Of a stretch of 64,000 bases of DNA, positions 1 to 8,403 are shown piece by piece (position 1 is the stretch's first letter; each line of letters begins with the position of its first letter). Origin of the DNA: Paracoccus saliphilus. GTDB lineage: Bacteria; Pseudomonadota; Alphaproteobacteria; Rhodobacterales; Rhodobacteraceae. The DNA lies in the NCBI RefSeq assembly GCF_028553805.1, contig NZ_CP067140.1, positions 3,162,001-3,226,000 on the forward strand, given 5' to 3'. A program made the position numbers and the translations under genes. The notes below the pieces were generated by a model. That model was not told the DNA's origin, did not search any database, and was given only the letters and a program-made list of their open reading frames with translations.

Positions 1-33
1 TTCGATCTCGGGCTGCCGACGCTCAAGATCTGA
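1..33 (+). CDS. 3' end of an unidentified plus-strand gene (partial)
   Basis: The first 33 bases read as an open frame of ten residues ending FDLGLPTLKI followed by TGA. It would converge on the ABC importer operon, whose last gene ends 16 bases further on. That close tail-to-tail spacing is normal for real genes here, but ten residues are too few to identify a family. It may be chance. Confidence 0.3.
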   Translation, partial: FDLGLPTLKI

Positions 34-48
34 GCGCCGACCCTAGGC

Positions 49-879
49 TCAGCCCTTGACGCCGGAAGAGATCATCACCGCCTCGGTCACCTTTTTCTGG
101 AAGATCAGATAGGCGATGACCACCGGCGCAGCGGCCAGAAGCGCAACCGACATGATCCGCGCATAGGCCACGCCGAATGCGTCATTGACTTGGGTGATCC
201 CGACCGGAATCGTCATCATGTCCTCGGTCGTGATGACAAGGAAGGGCCATAGGAACGAGTTCCAGGACATGATGAAGGTAATGATGCCAAGCGCGGTGGT
301 AATCCCCCAGTTCAGCGGCAGATAGACGCGGAACAAGAGGGTATAATCCCCGCCGCCATCGAGGACGACGGCTTCCTTCATCTCCTTGGGGACGGCATCG
401 AAGAACTGCTTGTAGACGATGATCACCACCGGCACGACAAGCTGCGGCAGGATGATCCCACCCCATTTATTGATCAAACCAAGATCGTTCATCAGCACGA
501 ATTGCGGCACCACCAGCGCCTGCGCCGGAACCATGAAACTGGCCAGAACGATGCCGTAAAGCAGCCTGCGGCCCGGAAATTCCATCTGGCTCAGCGCATA
601 GGCGCACATCATGCCGGTGACCAGCACGATCAGGGTGATGAGAACCGAGGTGCCGATGGAGTTGATATACCAGTCGATCAGGCTGGTGTTGAACAGCGCA
701 TCCACATAGGAGCTGATATTGAACTCGTCCGGCAGCAGCCCCGCCCCCTCGGACACCACCCGGTCCTCCGAGCGGATCGAGGTGACAAAGGCCCAGTAGA
801 GCGGAAAGACCCAGATGATCCCCGCCACAAGGGTGATGCAGGTCAGGGCGATATTCTCGACGCGGCGCTGGTGGTTCAT
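49..879 (-). CDS. Sugar ABC transporter permease, MalG/UgpE type
   Basis: A 276-residue inner-membrane permease of the carbohydrate uptake (CUT1) class, the second of two permeases in this importer. Six hydrophobic segments are visible, the first at about residues 10-32. The cytoplasmic EAA loop that docks the ATPase lies near residues 169-189, with the core EAVVLDGGG and a following LPL. Its ATG overlaps the stop of the upstream permease gene by ATGA, so translation is coupled. It is the last gene of the minus-strand operon arabinofuranosidase, ATPase, binding protein, permease, permease. The substrate is inferred from the operon to be an arabinose-containing oligosaccharide. Family assignment is secure; substrate is not. 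Confidence 0.9.
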   Translation of the reverse strand: MNHQRRVENIALTCITLVAGIIWVFPLYWAFVTSIRSEDRVVSEGAGLLPDEFNISSYVDALFNTSLIDWYINSIGTSVLITLIVLVTGMMCAYALSQMEFPGRRLLYGIVLASFMVPAQALVVPQFVLMNDLGLINKWGGIILPQLVVPVVIIVYKQFFDAVPKEMKEAVVLDGGGDYTLLFRVYLPLNWGITTALGIITFIMSWNSFLWPFLVITTEDMMTIPVGITQVNDAFGVAYARIMSVALLAAAPVVIAYLIFQKKVTEAVMISSGVKG

Positions 880-1763
880 TTGCCTTTCCCTCCGATGCGC
901 AGGATCTGAAATTGCAGGACAGAGATCACCACGATCAGCAGGAACAGAACCAGCGAGATCGCCGCCGCGTAGCCGCCGTGATTAAGCTGGAAAGCCTCGC
1001 GATAGACCATCAGCAGCAAGACGTAACTGGAGTTGAAGGGTCCGCCCTCGGATAGCAGGTAGATCTGGTCGAAGATTTTCAATTGCAGGATCAGTTGCAG
1101 CGTCAGCACCAGTGCCGTCACCGGCCACAGAAGCGGCCATGTGATCCGCCAGAACAATTGCCGCCTCGTGGCGCCGTCAAGCGCGGCAGCTTCGTAGAGT
1201 TCGGTGGGGATATTGCGCAGACCGGCAAGGAACAGCAGCACGTTGAACCCATTGGTCCACCAGATGGTCACGGTGGCGACGGTGGGCATGACCCAATTTG
1301 GATTCTTGAAGACCGGCACGGATTTACCGGTAAAGAACTCGATGACGGGTTGCAGGATCCCGAACTGGAAATCCAGCATCCAGGCCCAGATCTGCGTGAC
1401 CACGGATACCGGCAGCACATAAGGCGTGAAGAACATCACCAGCACCAGCGCCTGCATCCGCCCCGACAGGCGGTTCACGGCCAACGCGATGCCAAGCGCG
1501 ATCACCGTGGTCGGGATCACCGTCAACAGCACGAAATAGCCGTTATTGACAACCGAGGTATAGAACAGCTTGTCCGAGAAAAGCCGGATGTAATTGTCCA
1601 GCCCGATCCACTCTCCCCCGCCGATCAGCGGCGCGTTGGTAAAGCTCATCCGGACGACCTCGACCACCGGATAGGCAAAGACCAGCGCGAAGATCGCCAC
1701 GAATGGCAGGATCAGTGAAACGGCCACCAGCCTGTGCCGCGCCTTGTTCCGGATCATCGCCAT
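876..1763 (-). CDS. Sugar ABC transporter permease, MalF/UgpA type
   Basis: A 295-residue inner-membrane permease, partner of the downstream MalG-type protein. It has six predicted membrane segments starting near residue 11. A clear EAA loop (EAAALDGA, about residues 191-211, followed by WPLL) contacts the nucleotide-binding subunit. The two permeases would form a heterodimeric pore served by the binding protein at 1825-3111 and the ATPase at 3182-4255. The stop overlaps the next start by four bases. Substrate is inferred only from the adjacent GH51 enzyme. Confidence 0.9.
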   Translation of the reverse strand: MAMIRNKARHRLVAVSLILPFVAIFALVFAYPVVEVVRMSFTNAPLIGGGEWIGLDNYIRLFSDKLFYTSVVNNGYFVLLTVIPTTVIALGIALAVNRLSGRMQALVLVMFFTPYVLPVSVVTQIWAWMLDFQFGILQPVIEFFTGKSVPVFKNPNWVMPTVATVTIWWTNGFNVLLFLAGLRNIPTELYEAAALDGATRRQLFWRITWPLLWPVTALVLTLQLILQLKIFDQIYLLSEGGPFNSSYVLLLMVYREAFQLNHGGYAAAISLVLFLLIVVISVLQFQILRIGGKGK

Positions 1764-1824
1764 GTTCTACCCCATACCCCTTGCCAATGCGGCCCCCGCA
1801 CGCGGTGCGCGCGGGGGTAATCAG

Positions 1825-3111
1825 TCAGTTCATGCGGCTTTGCAGTTCCGATTTCACCTGCTCGACAGCCTCTTCGGGCGACATGTAGCCGTGCATGGCG
1901 GGCGAGATGATGTTCTCTGCCGCGTCATAGGCGGGAGAGGCGACACCGGCGACTTCGCTGCGCGGATCGTAGGTCGCCCGGTCGGCCAGCGTCGCATAGG
2001 TGGCGTTGGGCTGCATGGTAGTGAACTCCTCGCTTTCCGCCACCGGCTTGTAGGCCGGGATATGCCCGGCTCCGGCCCAGGAAATCGCGTGTTTCTCCAT
2101 CCAGCCGATGACCGTCATGACGGCCTCGCGCTTTTCGGGCGACATCTCCTTGTCACCCTGATGCGGGATGGCGAATGCATGGCTGTCGGCCCAGGTGGTC
2201 TGGCTGTCCATCAGCTTGGGCACCTCGACCGCGCCCCATTCGAAGCCCAGCTTGCCGCCCTCTTCGAGATCCTTCATCGTCGGGACTTCCCATACACCGT
2301 TCAACTGGAACGCCGATTTGCCCGAGGTGAACAGGGCGACAGAGGCCTCGTACAGCGCCTGTTCGGGCTGCCAGCCCTCTTCATGCCACTTGGTCATGAT
2401 CTCGACGGCCTTGACCGCCTTGTCGGTGCTGTCTCCGGGCAAAACCTCGCCATCTTCCGAGATCAGTGTGCCGCCCTGCTGCGCGAGAAGCGTATAGAAG
2501 ACGCGATAGGCGCCACCGTCGTCGCCGGTTGCATAGGTCAGCGGGGTTTCCGAGCCATTCTCGGCCGCAACCTGCATCGCCTCTTCGAAGTCAGCGACGC
2601 TTTCGATGCCGGTCAGGTTGCCCTCTTCGTCAAGGAAGCGCGATCCTTCGAGGAAGGACTTGTTATAGTAGAGCACGATCGAATGAATATCGAAGGGCAC
2701 CGCGTGAAGCTGGCCCGAAGGGTCGCGGGCGGCGTCGAGCGCGGTCTCGAAGAAATCCCCCTCGCTCAGGCCGGCGGCCTGCAGGTCGTCCTCGGTGATC
2801 GGCGACAGCACGCCTTCGCTCAGGCCCAGGGGCATGCGGGACAGGTGATAAGTCATCACGTCCGGCCCCTGCCCGACAGCGGCCGAGGTCCGCACCTTGC
2901 TGTAGAAAGGCACACCCCATTCCAGCGACGTGGCCTTGACCTCGATATCCGGATGCTCGGCGTTGAATTCGTCGATCAGCGCCTTCATGCGAACGCCGTC
3001 CCCTCCGACGAAGAAGTCCCACCAGGTCACGGTCTGCTGCGCCCATGCGGGCGACATCGCGCCCAGGACCGCCGCCACGGCGGAAGCCGTTACAAATGTC
3101 TTGATCTTCAT
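1825..3111 (-). CDS. Extracellular sugar-binding protein (family 1 SBP)
   Basis: A 428-residue periplasmic binding protein that captures the sugar for the CUT1 importer. The start at 3111 is preferred over an upstream ATG because a GAGGAAA ribosome site lies just before it and it gives a clean Sec signal peptide (MKIKTF, hydrophobic stretch, cleavage after SPAWA). The mature protein opens with QTVTWWDFFVGGDG, typical of MalE/UgpB-like proteins. It sits between the ATPase and permease genes in the same operon. With a GH51 arabinofuranosidase encoded upstream, an arabinoside or arabino-oligosaccharide ligand is likely. That is inference. Confidence 0.88.
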   Translation of the reverse strand: MKIKTFVTASAVAAVLGAMSPAWAQQTVTWWDFFVGGDGVRMKALIDEFNAEHPDIEVKATSLEWGVPFYSKVRTSAAVGQGPDVMTYHLSRMPLGLSEGVLSPITEDDLQAAGLSEGDFFETALDAARDPSGQLHAVPFDIHSIVLYYNKSFLEGSRFLDEEGNLTGIESVADFEEAMQVAAENGSETPLTYATGDDGGAYRVFYTLLAQQGGTLISEDGEVLPGDSTDKAVKAVEIMTKWHEEGWQPEQALYEASVALFTSGKSAFQLNGVWEVPTMKDLEEGGKLGFEWGAVEVPKLMDSQTTWADSHAFAIPHQGDKEMSPEKREAVMTVIGWMEKHAISWAGAGHIPAYKPVAESEEFTTMQPNATYATLADRATYDPRSEVAGVASPAYDAAENIISPAMHGYMSPEEAVEQVKSELQSRMN

Positions 3112-3181
3112 TGGTTTTCCTCTCTGCATCGGGCCACGTTTGCCGCGTGCCCCCTCCCATCACGCCCCGCTTGGCGCGGGA

Positions 3182-4255
3182 CTAGCGAAGCCTTGCGCCG
3201 TCGGGCGAAAAGGCCATGATCTTGTCGGCATCGGCGCCGATATTCAGTTTCTGCCCTTCAAGGCTGTCGCGGCTGCCGCGCCGCTCGAATACCAGATCGG
3301 CGGCAGAGGCGGAGCGCGCGTGGACATAAGAATTCCCGCCCAGTTCCTCGGCGACCTCGACCGTGACCGGCAAGCCGCCCTCGGCGACGGGGGCCAGATG
3401 TTCGGGCCGCATGCCCAGAACCACCTCTGTGCCTTCGCCCGGCTTCGGACCGCCAAGCGCCGCGCGCAAGGTGCCCTCTTCGGCCTGCACCGTAATCCCC
3501 CCGGCATCGGTGGCGGTGACGGTGCCCTTGACGAAATTCATCGCCGGAGAGCCGATGAAGCCCGCCACGAAGCGATTGTCCGGATCGTCGTATAGCGTCA
3601 GCGGACGGCCCGACTGCATGACATGCCCACCCTTGAGGACGAAGATGTCATCGGCCAGCGTCATCGCCTCGACCTGGTCATGGGTGACATAGATCATCGT
3701 CGCGCCGATCTGCCGGTGCAGGCGCGTCAGTTCCAGCCGCATCTGCACGCGCAACTCCGCGTCGAGATTCGACAGGGGCTCGTCGAACAGGAAGACCTCG
3801 GGTTCGCGCACGATGGCCCGGCCTATGGCGACCCGCTGACGCTGCCCGCCGGACAGGGCGGAAGGCTTCTTGTCGAGATGATCGGTCAGTTGCAGGATGC
3901 GGGCTGCCTCGCGGACCTTTTCCTCGCGTTCATGCCGTGGCGCACGGGCGAGGCTGAGCGAAAAGCCCATGTTCTCGGCAACGGTCAGATGCGGATAGAG
4001 CGCATAGGACTGGAACACCATCGCCACGCCGCGCCTGGCGGGTTCGGCATTGGTGACATCGCGGCCGCCGATCTCGATCCGCCCGCCGCTGGTTTCCTCC
4101 AGCCCGGCGATCATCCGCAGCAGCGTCGATTTCCCGCAGCCCGAAGGACCGACAAAGACGCCGAACTCGCCCTTTGGCACTTCGAGCGAGACGTCCTTGA
4201 TGACGTCCACTTCGCCGAAGGATTTCTTGACATTGGTCAGCTTCACACCCGACAT
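3182..4255 (-). CDS. Sugar ABC transporter ATPase, MalK/UgpC type
   Basis: A 357-residue ATPase that powers the importer. Walker A GPSGCGKST is at residues 36-44, the signature is LSGGQRQRVAIGRA, Walker B is VFLFDEPLSNLD, and the switch histidine is in YVTHDQ. After about residue 235 comes the C-terminal TOBE/OB regulatory domain with the MRPEHL element seen in MalK and UgpC. The gene follows the GH51 gene by three bases and precedes the binding-protein gene, so all five genes are probably co-transcribed. UgpC-type ATPases sometimes serve several importers; here one dedicated system is the simplest reading. Confidence 0.92.
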   Translation of the reverse strand: MSGVKLTNVKKSFGEVDVIKDVSLEVPKGEFGVFVGPSGCGKSTLLRMIAGLEETSGGRIEIGGRDVTNAEPARRGVAMVFQSYALYPHLTVAENMGFSLSLARAPRHEREEKVREAARILQLTDHLDKKPSALSGGQRQRVAIGRAIVREPEVFLFDEPLSNLDAELRVQMRLELTRLHRQIGATMIYVTHDQVEAMTLADDIFVLKGGHVMQSGRPLTLYDDPDNRFVAGFIGSPAMNFVKGTVTATDAGGITVQAEEGTLRAALGGPKPGEGTEVVLGMRPEHLAPVAEGGLPVTVEVAEELGGNSYVHARSASAADLVFERRGSRDSLEGQKLNIGADADKIMAFSPDGARLR

Positions 4256-4258
4256 GAT

Positions 4259-5764
4259 TCAGACCCTCAACCGCAGAACGTGATAGGACAGCGGCGCGAT
4301 GGCACCGCCAAGCGTCCCGTCCTCGACCGCCAATCCCTTGCCGGGAACAGGCGCGATGGTTTCCTTTCCGGGGCCGTTGCGGGTCATGAGGTCGTGGCCC
4401 TCGATCACCTGATGCTCGGCCAGTTGGGCATTCTCGAACCCGGTCAGCGCCATCCGCAGATCGGCGGCTTCGGTCAGGTGCCGGTTCACGATGAACAGCG
4501 TCACCGTGCCGCCCTGCGTGTCATGTGTCGCGGCAACGTCCAGATAGGCCACATCATCGGCCACGTTGCAATCATAGGTCGGCCCATCGACCGAGACGCG
4601 CAGCGCCCGTCCGCGTCCGTAAAGCGAGGCAAGCTGATAGGGCCAATAGATCGATTGCCGCCATGCCGGCCCACCCGCCTCGGCCCGGATCGGCGCGATC
4701 ACGTTCACCAGTTGCGCGATGCAGGCGATCTTGACCCGGTCGGAACGGCGGATGAACTCGTTCAGCAGACAGGCGATGAAGAGCGTATCCTCGAAGGTAT
4801 AGTTTTCCTCGAGCAGCGCCGGGGCCTCGGGCCAGTCCCATGTCCGCCAGCGGCGCGAATCCTCTTCGCGGTCGTGATACCAGACATTCCATTCGTCGAA
4901 GCAGATATGGACGTCGTTCTTCGCCCGCTTCTTGGCCTTGACGAAATCGATCACCCCGGAAATCGCCTGGATATAGCGGCCGGTTTCCTCGACCTTGCCA
5001 AAGAAGTTCAGCGTGTCGCGGCTGGAATTGCCGTAATAATTATGCAGCGAAATGTAATCGACATTCTCGTAGCATTCCTCGAGCACGCCGCGCTCCCAAT
5101 CGGGATAGGTCGGCATCTCGTTATTGGAGGAACCGCAGACGATCATCTCGGCGCCCGGCGTCAGTTGCCGCAGGGCCTTGGCGGTCTCGTCGGCGAGGCG
5201 GCCATATTCCTTGGCCTCCTTGTGGCCGATCTGCCAGGGCCCGTCCATCTCGTTGCCGAGGCACCACATCTTGACATTGTAGGGCTGCTCGACGCCGTGG
5301 CTGCGGCGCAGATCCGACCAGTAGCTTCCCGAGGGATGGCTCACATATTCCGCGAAATTCCGCGCGTCCGAGATGCCGCGCGAACCAAGATTGACCGCCA
5401 GCATCATGTCGATGCCCAGGTCCTCGGCCCAGGTCGCGAATTCGTTGATCCCGACCTGGTTGCTTTCCTTGCTGCGCCAGGCGAGGTCGAGCCGCGTGGG
5501 GCGATCCTCCTTGGGACCGATCCCGTCCTCCCAGTTATAGGCCGAGACGAAATTGCCACCGGGATAGCGGATCGCGGGGATATTCAGGTCGCGCACCAGC
5601 CCGGCGACATCGCGCCGGAAGCCATGCTCATTCGCCTCGGGATGACCCGGCTCGTAAATGCCCGAATAAATGGCCCGGCCCATATGCTCGATGAAGGCAG
5701 CATAGAGCCGATCGTCGATTACCGAGATTTCGAATGCGCGATGGATGGCGGCAGAAACCCGCAT
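4259..5764 (-). CDS. Alpha-L-arabinofuranosidase, GH51
   Basis: A 501-residue retaining glycosidase that removes terminal alpha-L-arabinofuranosyl groups from arabinan, arabinoxylan or their oligosaccharides. The family motifs are intact: RYPGGNF near residues 66-72, the acid/base glutamate in CLGNEMDG (E172), and the nucleophile in CFDEWNVWYH (E291). Length matches bacterial GH51 enzymes. No signal peptide is seen, so it acts in the cytoplasm on imported oligosaccharides, which fits its position as first gene of the ABC importer operon. A palindromic GntR-type site lies 18-28 bases before its start. Family call is secure; natural substrate is inferred. Confidence 0.93.
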   Translation of the reverse strand: MRVSAAIHRAFEISVIDDRLYAAFIEHMGRAIYSGIYEPGHPEANEHGFRRDVAGLVRDLNIPAIRYPGGNFVSAYNWEDGIGPKEDRPTRLDLAWRSKESNQVGINEFATWAEDLGIDMMLAVNLGSRGISDARNFAEYVSHPSGSYWSDLRRSHGVEQPYNVKMWCLGNEMDGPWQIGHKEAKEYGRLADETAKALRQLTPGAEMIVCGSSNNEMPTYPDWERGVLEECYENVDYISLHNYYGNSSRDTLNFFGKVEETGRYIQAISGVIDFVKAKKRAKNDVHICFDEWNVWYHDREEDSRRWRTWDWPEAPALLEENYTFEDTLFIACLLNEFIRRSDRVKIACIAQLVNVIAPIRAEAGGPAWRQSIYWPYQLASLYGRGRALRVSVDGPTYDCNVADDVAYLDVAATHDTQGGTVTLFIVNRHLTEAADLRMALTGFENAQLAEHQVIEGHDLMTRNGPGKETIAPVPGKGLAVEDGTLGGAIAPLSYHVLRLRV

Positions 5765-6104
5765 GAACCCCTCCTCTTGATTTGTCCTACAAATAAGACG
5801 AGAAGGCTATCCACTGTCAAGCCGGCATCGCGGGCGCTGCAGAAAGCATGACGTAAATATTTGATTTTTAATTATAAAATGAAACGCAAATTGCGGCGCA
5901 TGCAAAACCGAATCACTGCGGTTGTCCGGGTGATCGCGATTCTGCGAGGCCCTTCCCCCGATCACGTCTCGCACCCGATCAATATCGCCCCCGCGCATGG
6001 GCGATCTGCCCCTTGCAAAGGGGCGGCGCATTGTCCTGGCGTAAACCGGGCTGGCTCCGGCATAAGGGAGGCGAATTCGCGGCCACCCCCGCCGGGGGGG
6101 TATC
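5765..6104. other. Intergenic region upstream of the GH51/ABC operon
   Basis: This 340-base gap lies between the GH51 start and the end of the TerB-like gene. The part nearest GH51 is AT-rich (about 5850-5885) and should hold the operon promoter and the candidate operator at 5782-5792. I see no convincing coding frame in the rest, which is GC-rich and ends in a run of G (6092-6100). Confidence 0.5.
5782..5792. promoter_or_regulatory. Candidate GntR/FadR-type operator before GH51
   Basis: TTGTCCTACAA matches the TNGTNNNACNA palindrome bound by many FadR-subfamily GntR regulators, and the flanks extend it to TTTGT-CCT-ACAAA. It lies 18-28 bases upstream of the GH51 start codon, where a bound repressor would block the operon. 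No GntR gene is adjacent; the only one in the window is at 31505-32227. The match is exact, but the motif is short. Confidence 0.35.
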
Positions 6105-6527
6105 CTACAGCACCCTGTGACGCACCTGCGCCGACAATTCGATGGCGGCGGCATGCAGGCGCGGAATGCTCAACTGCTCTCGGATTTCCGCGAGCAAGGC
6201 GATCTCGCCCTCGTAAAGCCGCCCATCCGCCGCGCCAACATCGCAGGCCAGCGCATAGGCGGTCTCGTAAAGTTTCTCGGGCAGGGCATCGCGGATCAGG
6301 CCAAAAAGCGCGTCGAGCCCGTCCTCCTCCTCGAACAGGGTCACGACCGTCTGGCTGACCGGACGAATCCGGTCGTCGTCATACTCGGCAAAGACCGGGG
6401 CGTGATCGACCATCCGCTGAATCGCCACCAGTTCAGAGGTGCGCATGTTCTCGTCCGAGGCCGACACGGCGACCATCACCGCGACCAGTGCATCGCAGGG
6501 CGAGAGGAAAGGCAGTTCGGTCGTCAT
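6105..6527 (-). CDS. TerB-family (tellurite-resistance-like) protein
   Basis: A 140-residue soluble, all-helical protein resembling the TerB/DjlA N-terminal family. The typical layout is present: an early DALVAVMVAVSASD segment with acidic residues, then SELVAIQRMV, and a second repeat ending ACDVGAADGRLYEGE. The family binds divalent metal through acidic clusters; the exact role of stand-alone alphaproteobacterial copies is unknown. The start at 6527 is chosen because GGAGA lies seven bases upstream. It is divergent from lysK with 92 bases between. No other ter genes are present, so tellurite resistance should not be assumed. Confidence 0.75.
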   Translation of the reverse strand: MTTELPFLSPCDALVAVMVAVSASDENMRTSELVAIQRMVDHAPVFAEYDDDRIRPVSQTVVTLFEEEDGLDALFGLIRDALPEKLYETAYALACDVGAADGRLYEGEIALLAEIREQLSIPRLHAAAIELSAQVRHRVL

Positions 6528-6619
6528 GGTTACGTCTCCGTCAAGGTTGTTGGTTAGATTATTGACGATCGGGTAAGCTTTCAATAAGGCGGCGAAACCC
6601 CGGAACAGGAGTAGATGAG

Positions 6620-8215
6620 ATGACCACCCTGCGCGAAGCCGCGATGAGTTCGAAGGCCTGGCCGTTCGAAGAGGCGCGCCGGGTGCTGAAACGCTATGAA
6701 AAGAAGGCTCCGGAAAAGGGATTCGTGCTGTTCGAGACCGGTTACGGTCCCTCTGGTCTACCGCATATCGGCACCTTTGGCGAGGTGGCGCGAACGACGA
6801 TGATCCGCCGCGCCTTCGAGATCATCAGCGACATCCCCACCAAGCTGATCTGCTTTTCCGACGACATGGACGGGATGCGCAAGATCCCGGATAATGTGCC
6901 CCGGCAAGAGATGCTGCGCGAGCATTCGCAGAAACCGCTGACCTCGGTGCCCGATCCGTTCGGGCAGTATGAAAGCTTTGGCCATCATAACAACGCCATG
7001 CTGCGGCGCTTCCTGGACACGTTCGGCTTCGAATACGAGTTCATCAGCGCGACGGATTTCTACCGCTCGGGCCGTTTCGACGCGACATTGCTGCGCGCGG
7101 CGGAACGCTATGACGCGATCATGGAGGTGATGCTGGCGAGCTTGCGCGAAGAACGTCAGCAAAGCTATAGCTGTTTCCTGCCGATCAGCCCGACGACGGG
7201 GCGTGTGCTCTATGTGCCGATCAAGCATGTCGATGCGCAGGCAGGAACCATCACCTTCGACGACGAGGACGGGCAGGAATGCACGCTGCCGGTGACCGGC
7301 GGGCAGGTCAAACTGCAATGGAAGCCCGATTTCGGCGCCCGCTGGGCCGCGCTGGACGTGGATTTCGAGATGTATGGCAAGGACCATTCAACCAATACGC
7401 CGATTTATGATCGTATCTGCGAGATCCTGGGCGGCAAGAAGCCGGAACATTTTACCTATGAGCTGTTCCTCGACCAGGATGGGCAGAAGATCAGCAAATC
7501 CAAGGGCAACGGGTTGTCGATCGATGAATGGCTAACCTATGCGGCGACCGAGAGCCTCAGCTATTTCATGTATCAGAAGCCGAAAACCGCCAAGCGGATG
7601 TATTTCGACGTCATTCCCAAGGCGGTGGACGAATATCACCAGCAGCTGCGCGCTTATCCCGGCCAGAGCATCGAACAGAAGCTCGCCAACCCGGTGCGGC
7701 ATATCCATGGCGACAATGTGCCCGCCTCGGATATGGTGGTGCCGTTCCAGATGCTGCTCAACCTCGCCTCGGTCGCGGGGGCCTCGGGCAAAGAGGGGCT
7801 GTGGGGCTTCATCCGCCGCTACGCGCCGGAAACCAGCCCGGAGACTCATCCCGGTCTCGATCAGGCCGCCGGATTCGCGCTGCGCTATTTCAATGATTTC
7901 GTCGCCCCCACCCGCGAGTTCCGCGCGCCCTCCGATATCGAGCGTCGGGCGATGGAGGATCTGGCCGGGCGTCTTGCCGCATGGGACCAACCCACTGACG
8001 CCGAGGCGCTGCAATCCATGGTCTTCGCGGTCGGGAAAGACCACGGGTTCGAGCCGCTTCGCGACTGGTTCAGCGCGCTTTATCAAGTCCTTCTGGGCGC
8101 AAACCAGGGTCCACGCTTCGGCGGCTTCATCGCGCTTTACGGCATCGAGGAAACCCGCGACCTGATCGAGCGGGCGCTTGCGGGTGAATTGCTGACGCCC
8201 CCTTCTTCTTCATGA
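6620..8215 (+). CDS. lysK: Lysyl-tRNA synthetase, class I (LysK)
   Basis: A 531-residue cytoplasmic enzyme that charges tRNA-Lys. It is the class I form found in archaea and many alphaproteobacteria rather than the class II LysS. The Rossmann-fold HIGH signature appears as PHIGTFGE (H49) and the KMSKS loop as KISKSKGNG near residue 291. Length is normal for the bacterial class I family. It is transcribed alone; a GC-rich hairpin follows at 8233-8252. Whether a class II lysS exists elsewhere in the genome cannot be seen here. Confidence 0.95.
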   Translation: MTTLREAAMSSKAWPFEEARRVLKRYEKKAPEKGFVLFETGYGPSGLPHIGTFGEVARTTMIRRAFEIISDIPTKLICFSDDMDGMRKIPDNVPRQEMLREHSQKPLTSVPDPFGQYESFGHHNNAMLRRFLDTFGFEYEFISATDFYRSGRFDATLLRAAERYDAIMEVMLASLREERQQSYSCFLPISPTTGRVLYVPIKHVDAQAGTITFDDEDGQECTLPVTGGQVKLQWKPDFGARWAALDVDFEMYGKDHSTNTPIYDRICEILGGKKPEHFTYELFLDQDGQKISKSKGNGLSIDEWLTYAATESLSYFMYQKPKTAKRMYFDVIPKAVDEYHQQLRAYPGQSIEQKLANPVRHIHGDNVPASDMVVPFQMLLNLASVAGASGKEGLWGFIRRYAPETSPETHPGLDQAAGFALRYFNDFVAPTREFRAPSDIERRAMEDLAGRLAAWDQPTDAEALQSMVFAVGKDHGFEPLRDWFSALYQVLLGANQGPRFGGFIALYGIEETRDLIERALAGELLTPPSSS

Positions 8216-8232
8216 AAATATCCTCGGGGGAG

Positions 8233-8252
8233 CCCGGCCCGAATGGGCCGGG
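8233..8252 (+). terminator. Hairpin downstream of lysK
   Basis: CCCGGCCC-GAAT-GGGCCGGG is a perfect 8-bp stem 18 bases after the lysK stop. No U-run follows (the next bases are TGGGGGCGG), so it is either a weak intrinsic terminator or a 3'-end stabilising hairpin. Confidence 0.5.
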
Positions 8253-8403
8253 TGGGGGCGGACAGCCCCCTTCCCGCTCGCGCCGTTGCACCAACCGGCC
8301 CCGCAACGCGCGCATGCTTCAAGCCATATTAACGTGACATGAACTATCTCTTCGCAGGCAAGGCGGGGCTTTGCCGCCGCCCACCGCTTCGGGGAGACAG
8401 CAC

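Noticed and set aside
1744..3219. A 491-residue open frame on the plus strand
   Set aside because: It is the antisense shadow of the sugar-binding protein gene; it has no family features and high-GC codon structure explains its openness.
3623..5851. A 742-residue open frame on the plus strand
   Set aside because: It lies opposite the ATPase and GH51 genes, both of which have complete catalytic motifs. It shows no recognisable domain.
6105..6527. A tellurite-resistance operon
   Set aside because: Only a lone TerB-like protein is present; no terA, terC, terD or terZ genes are seen.
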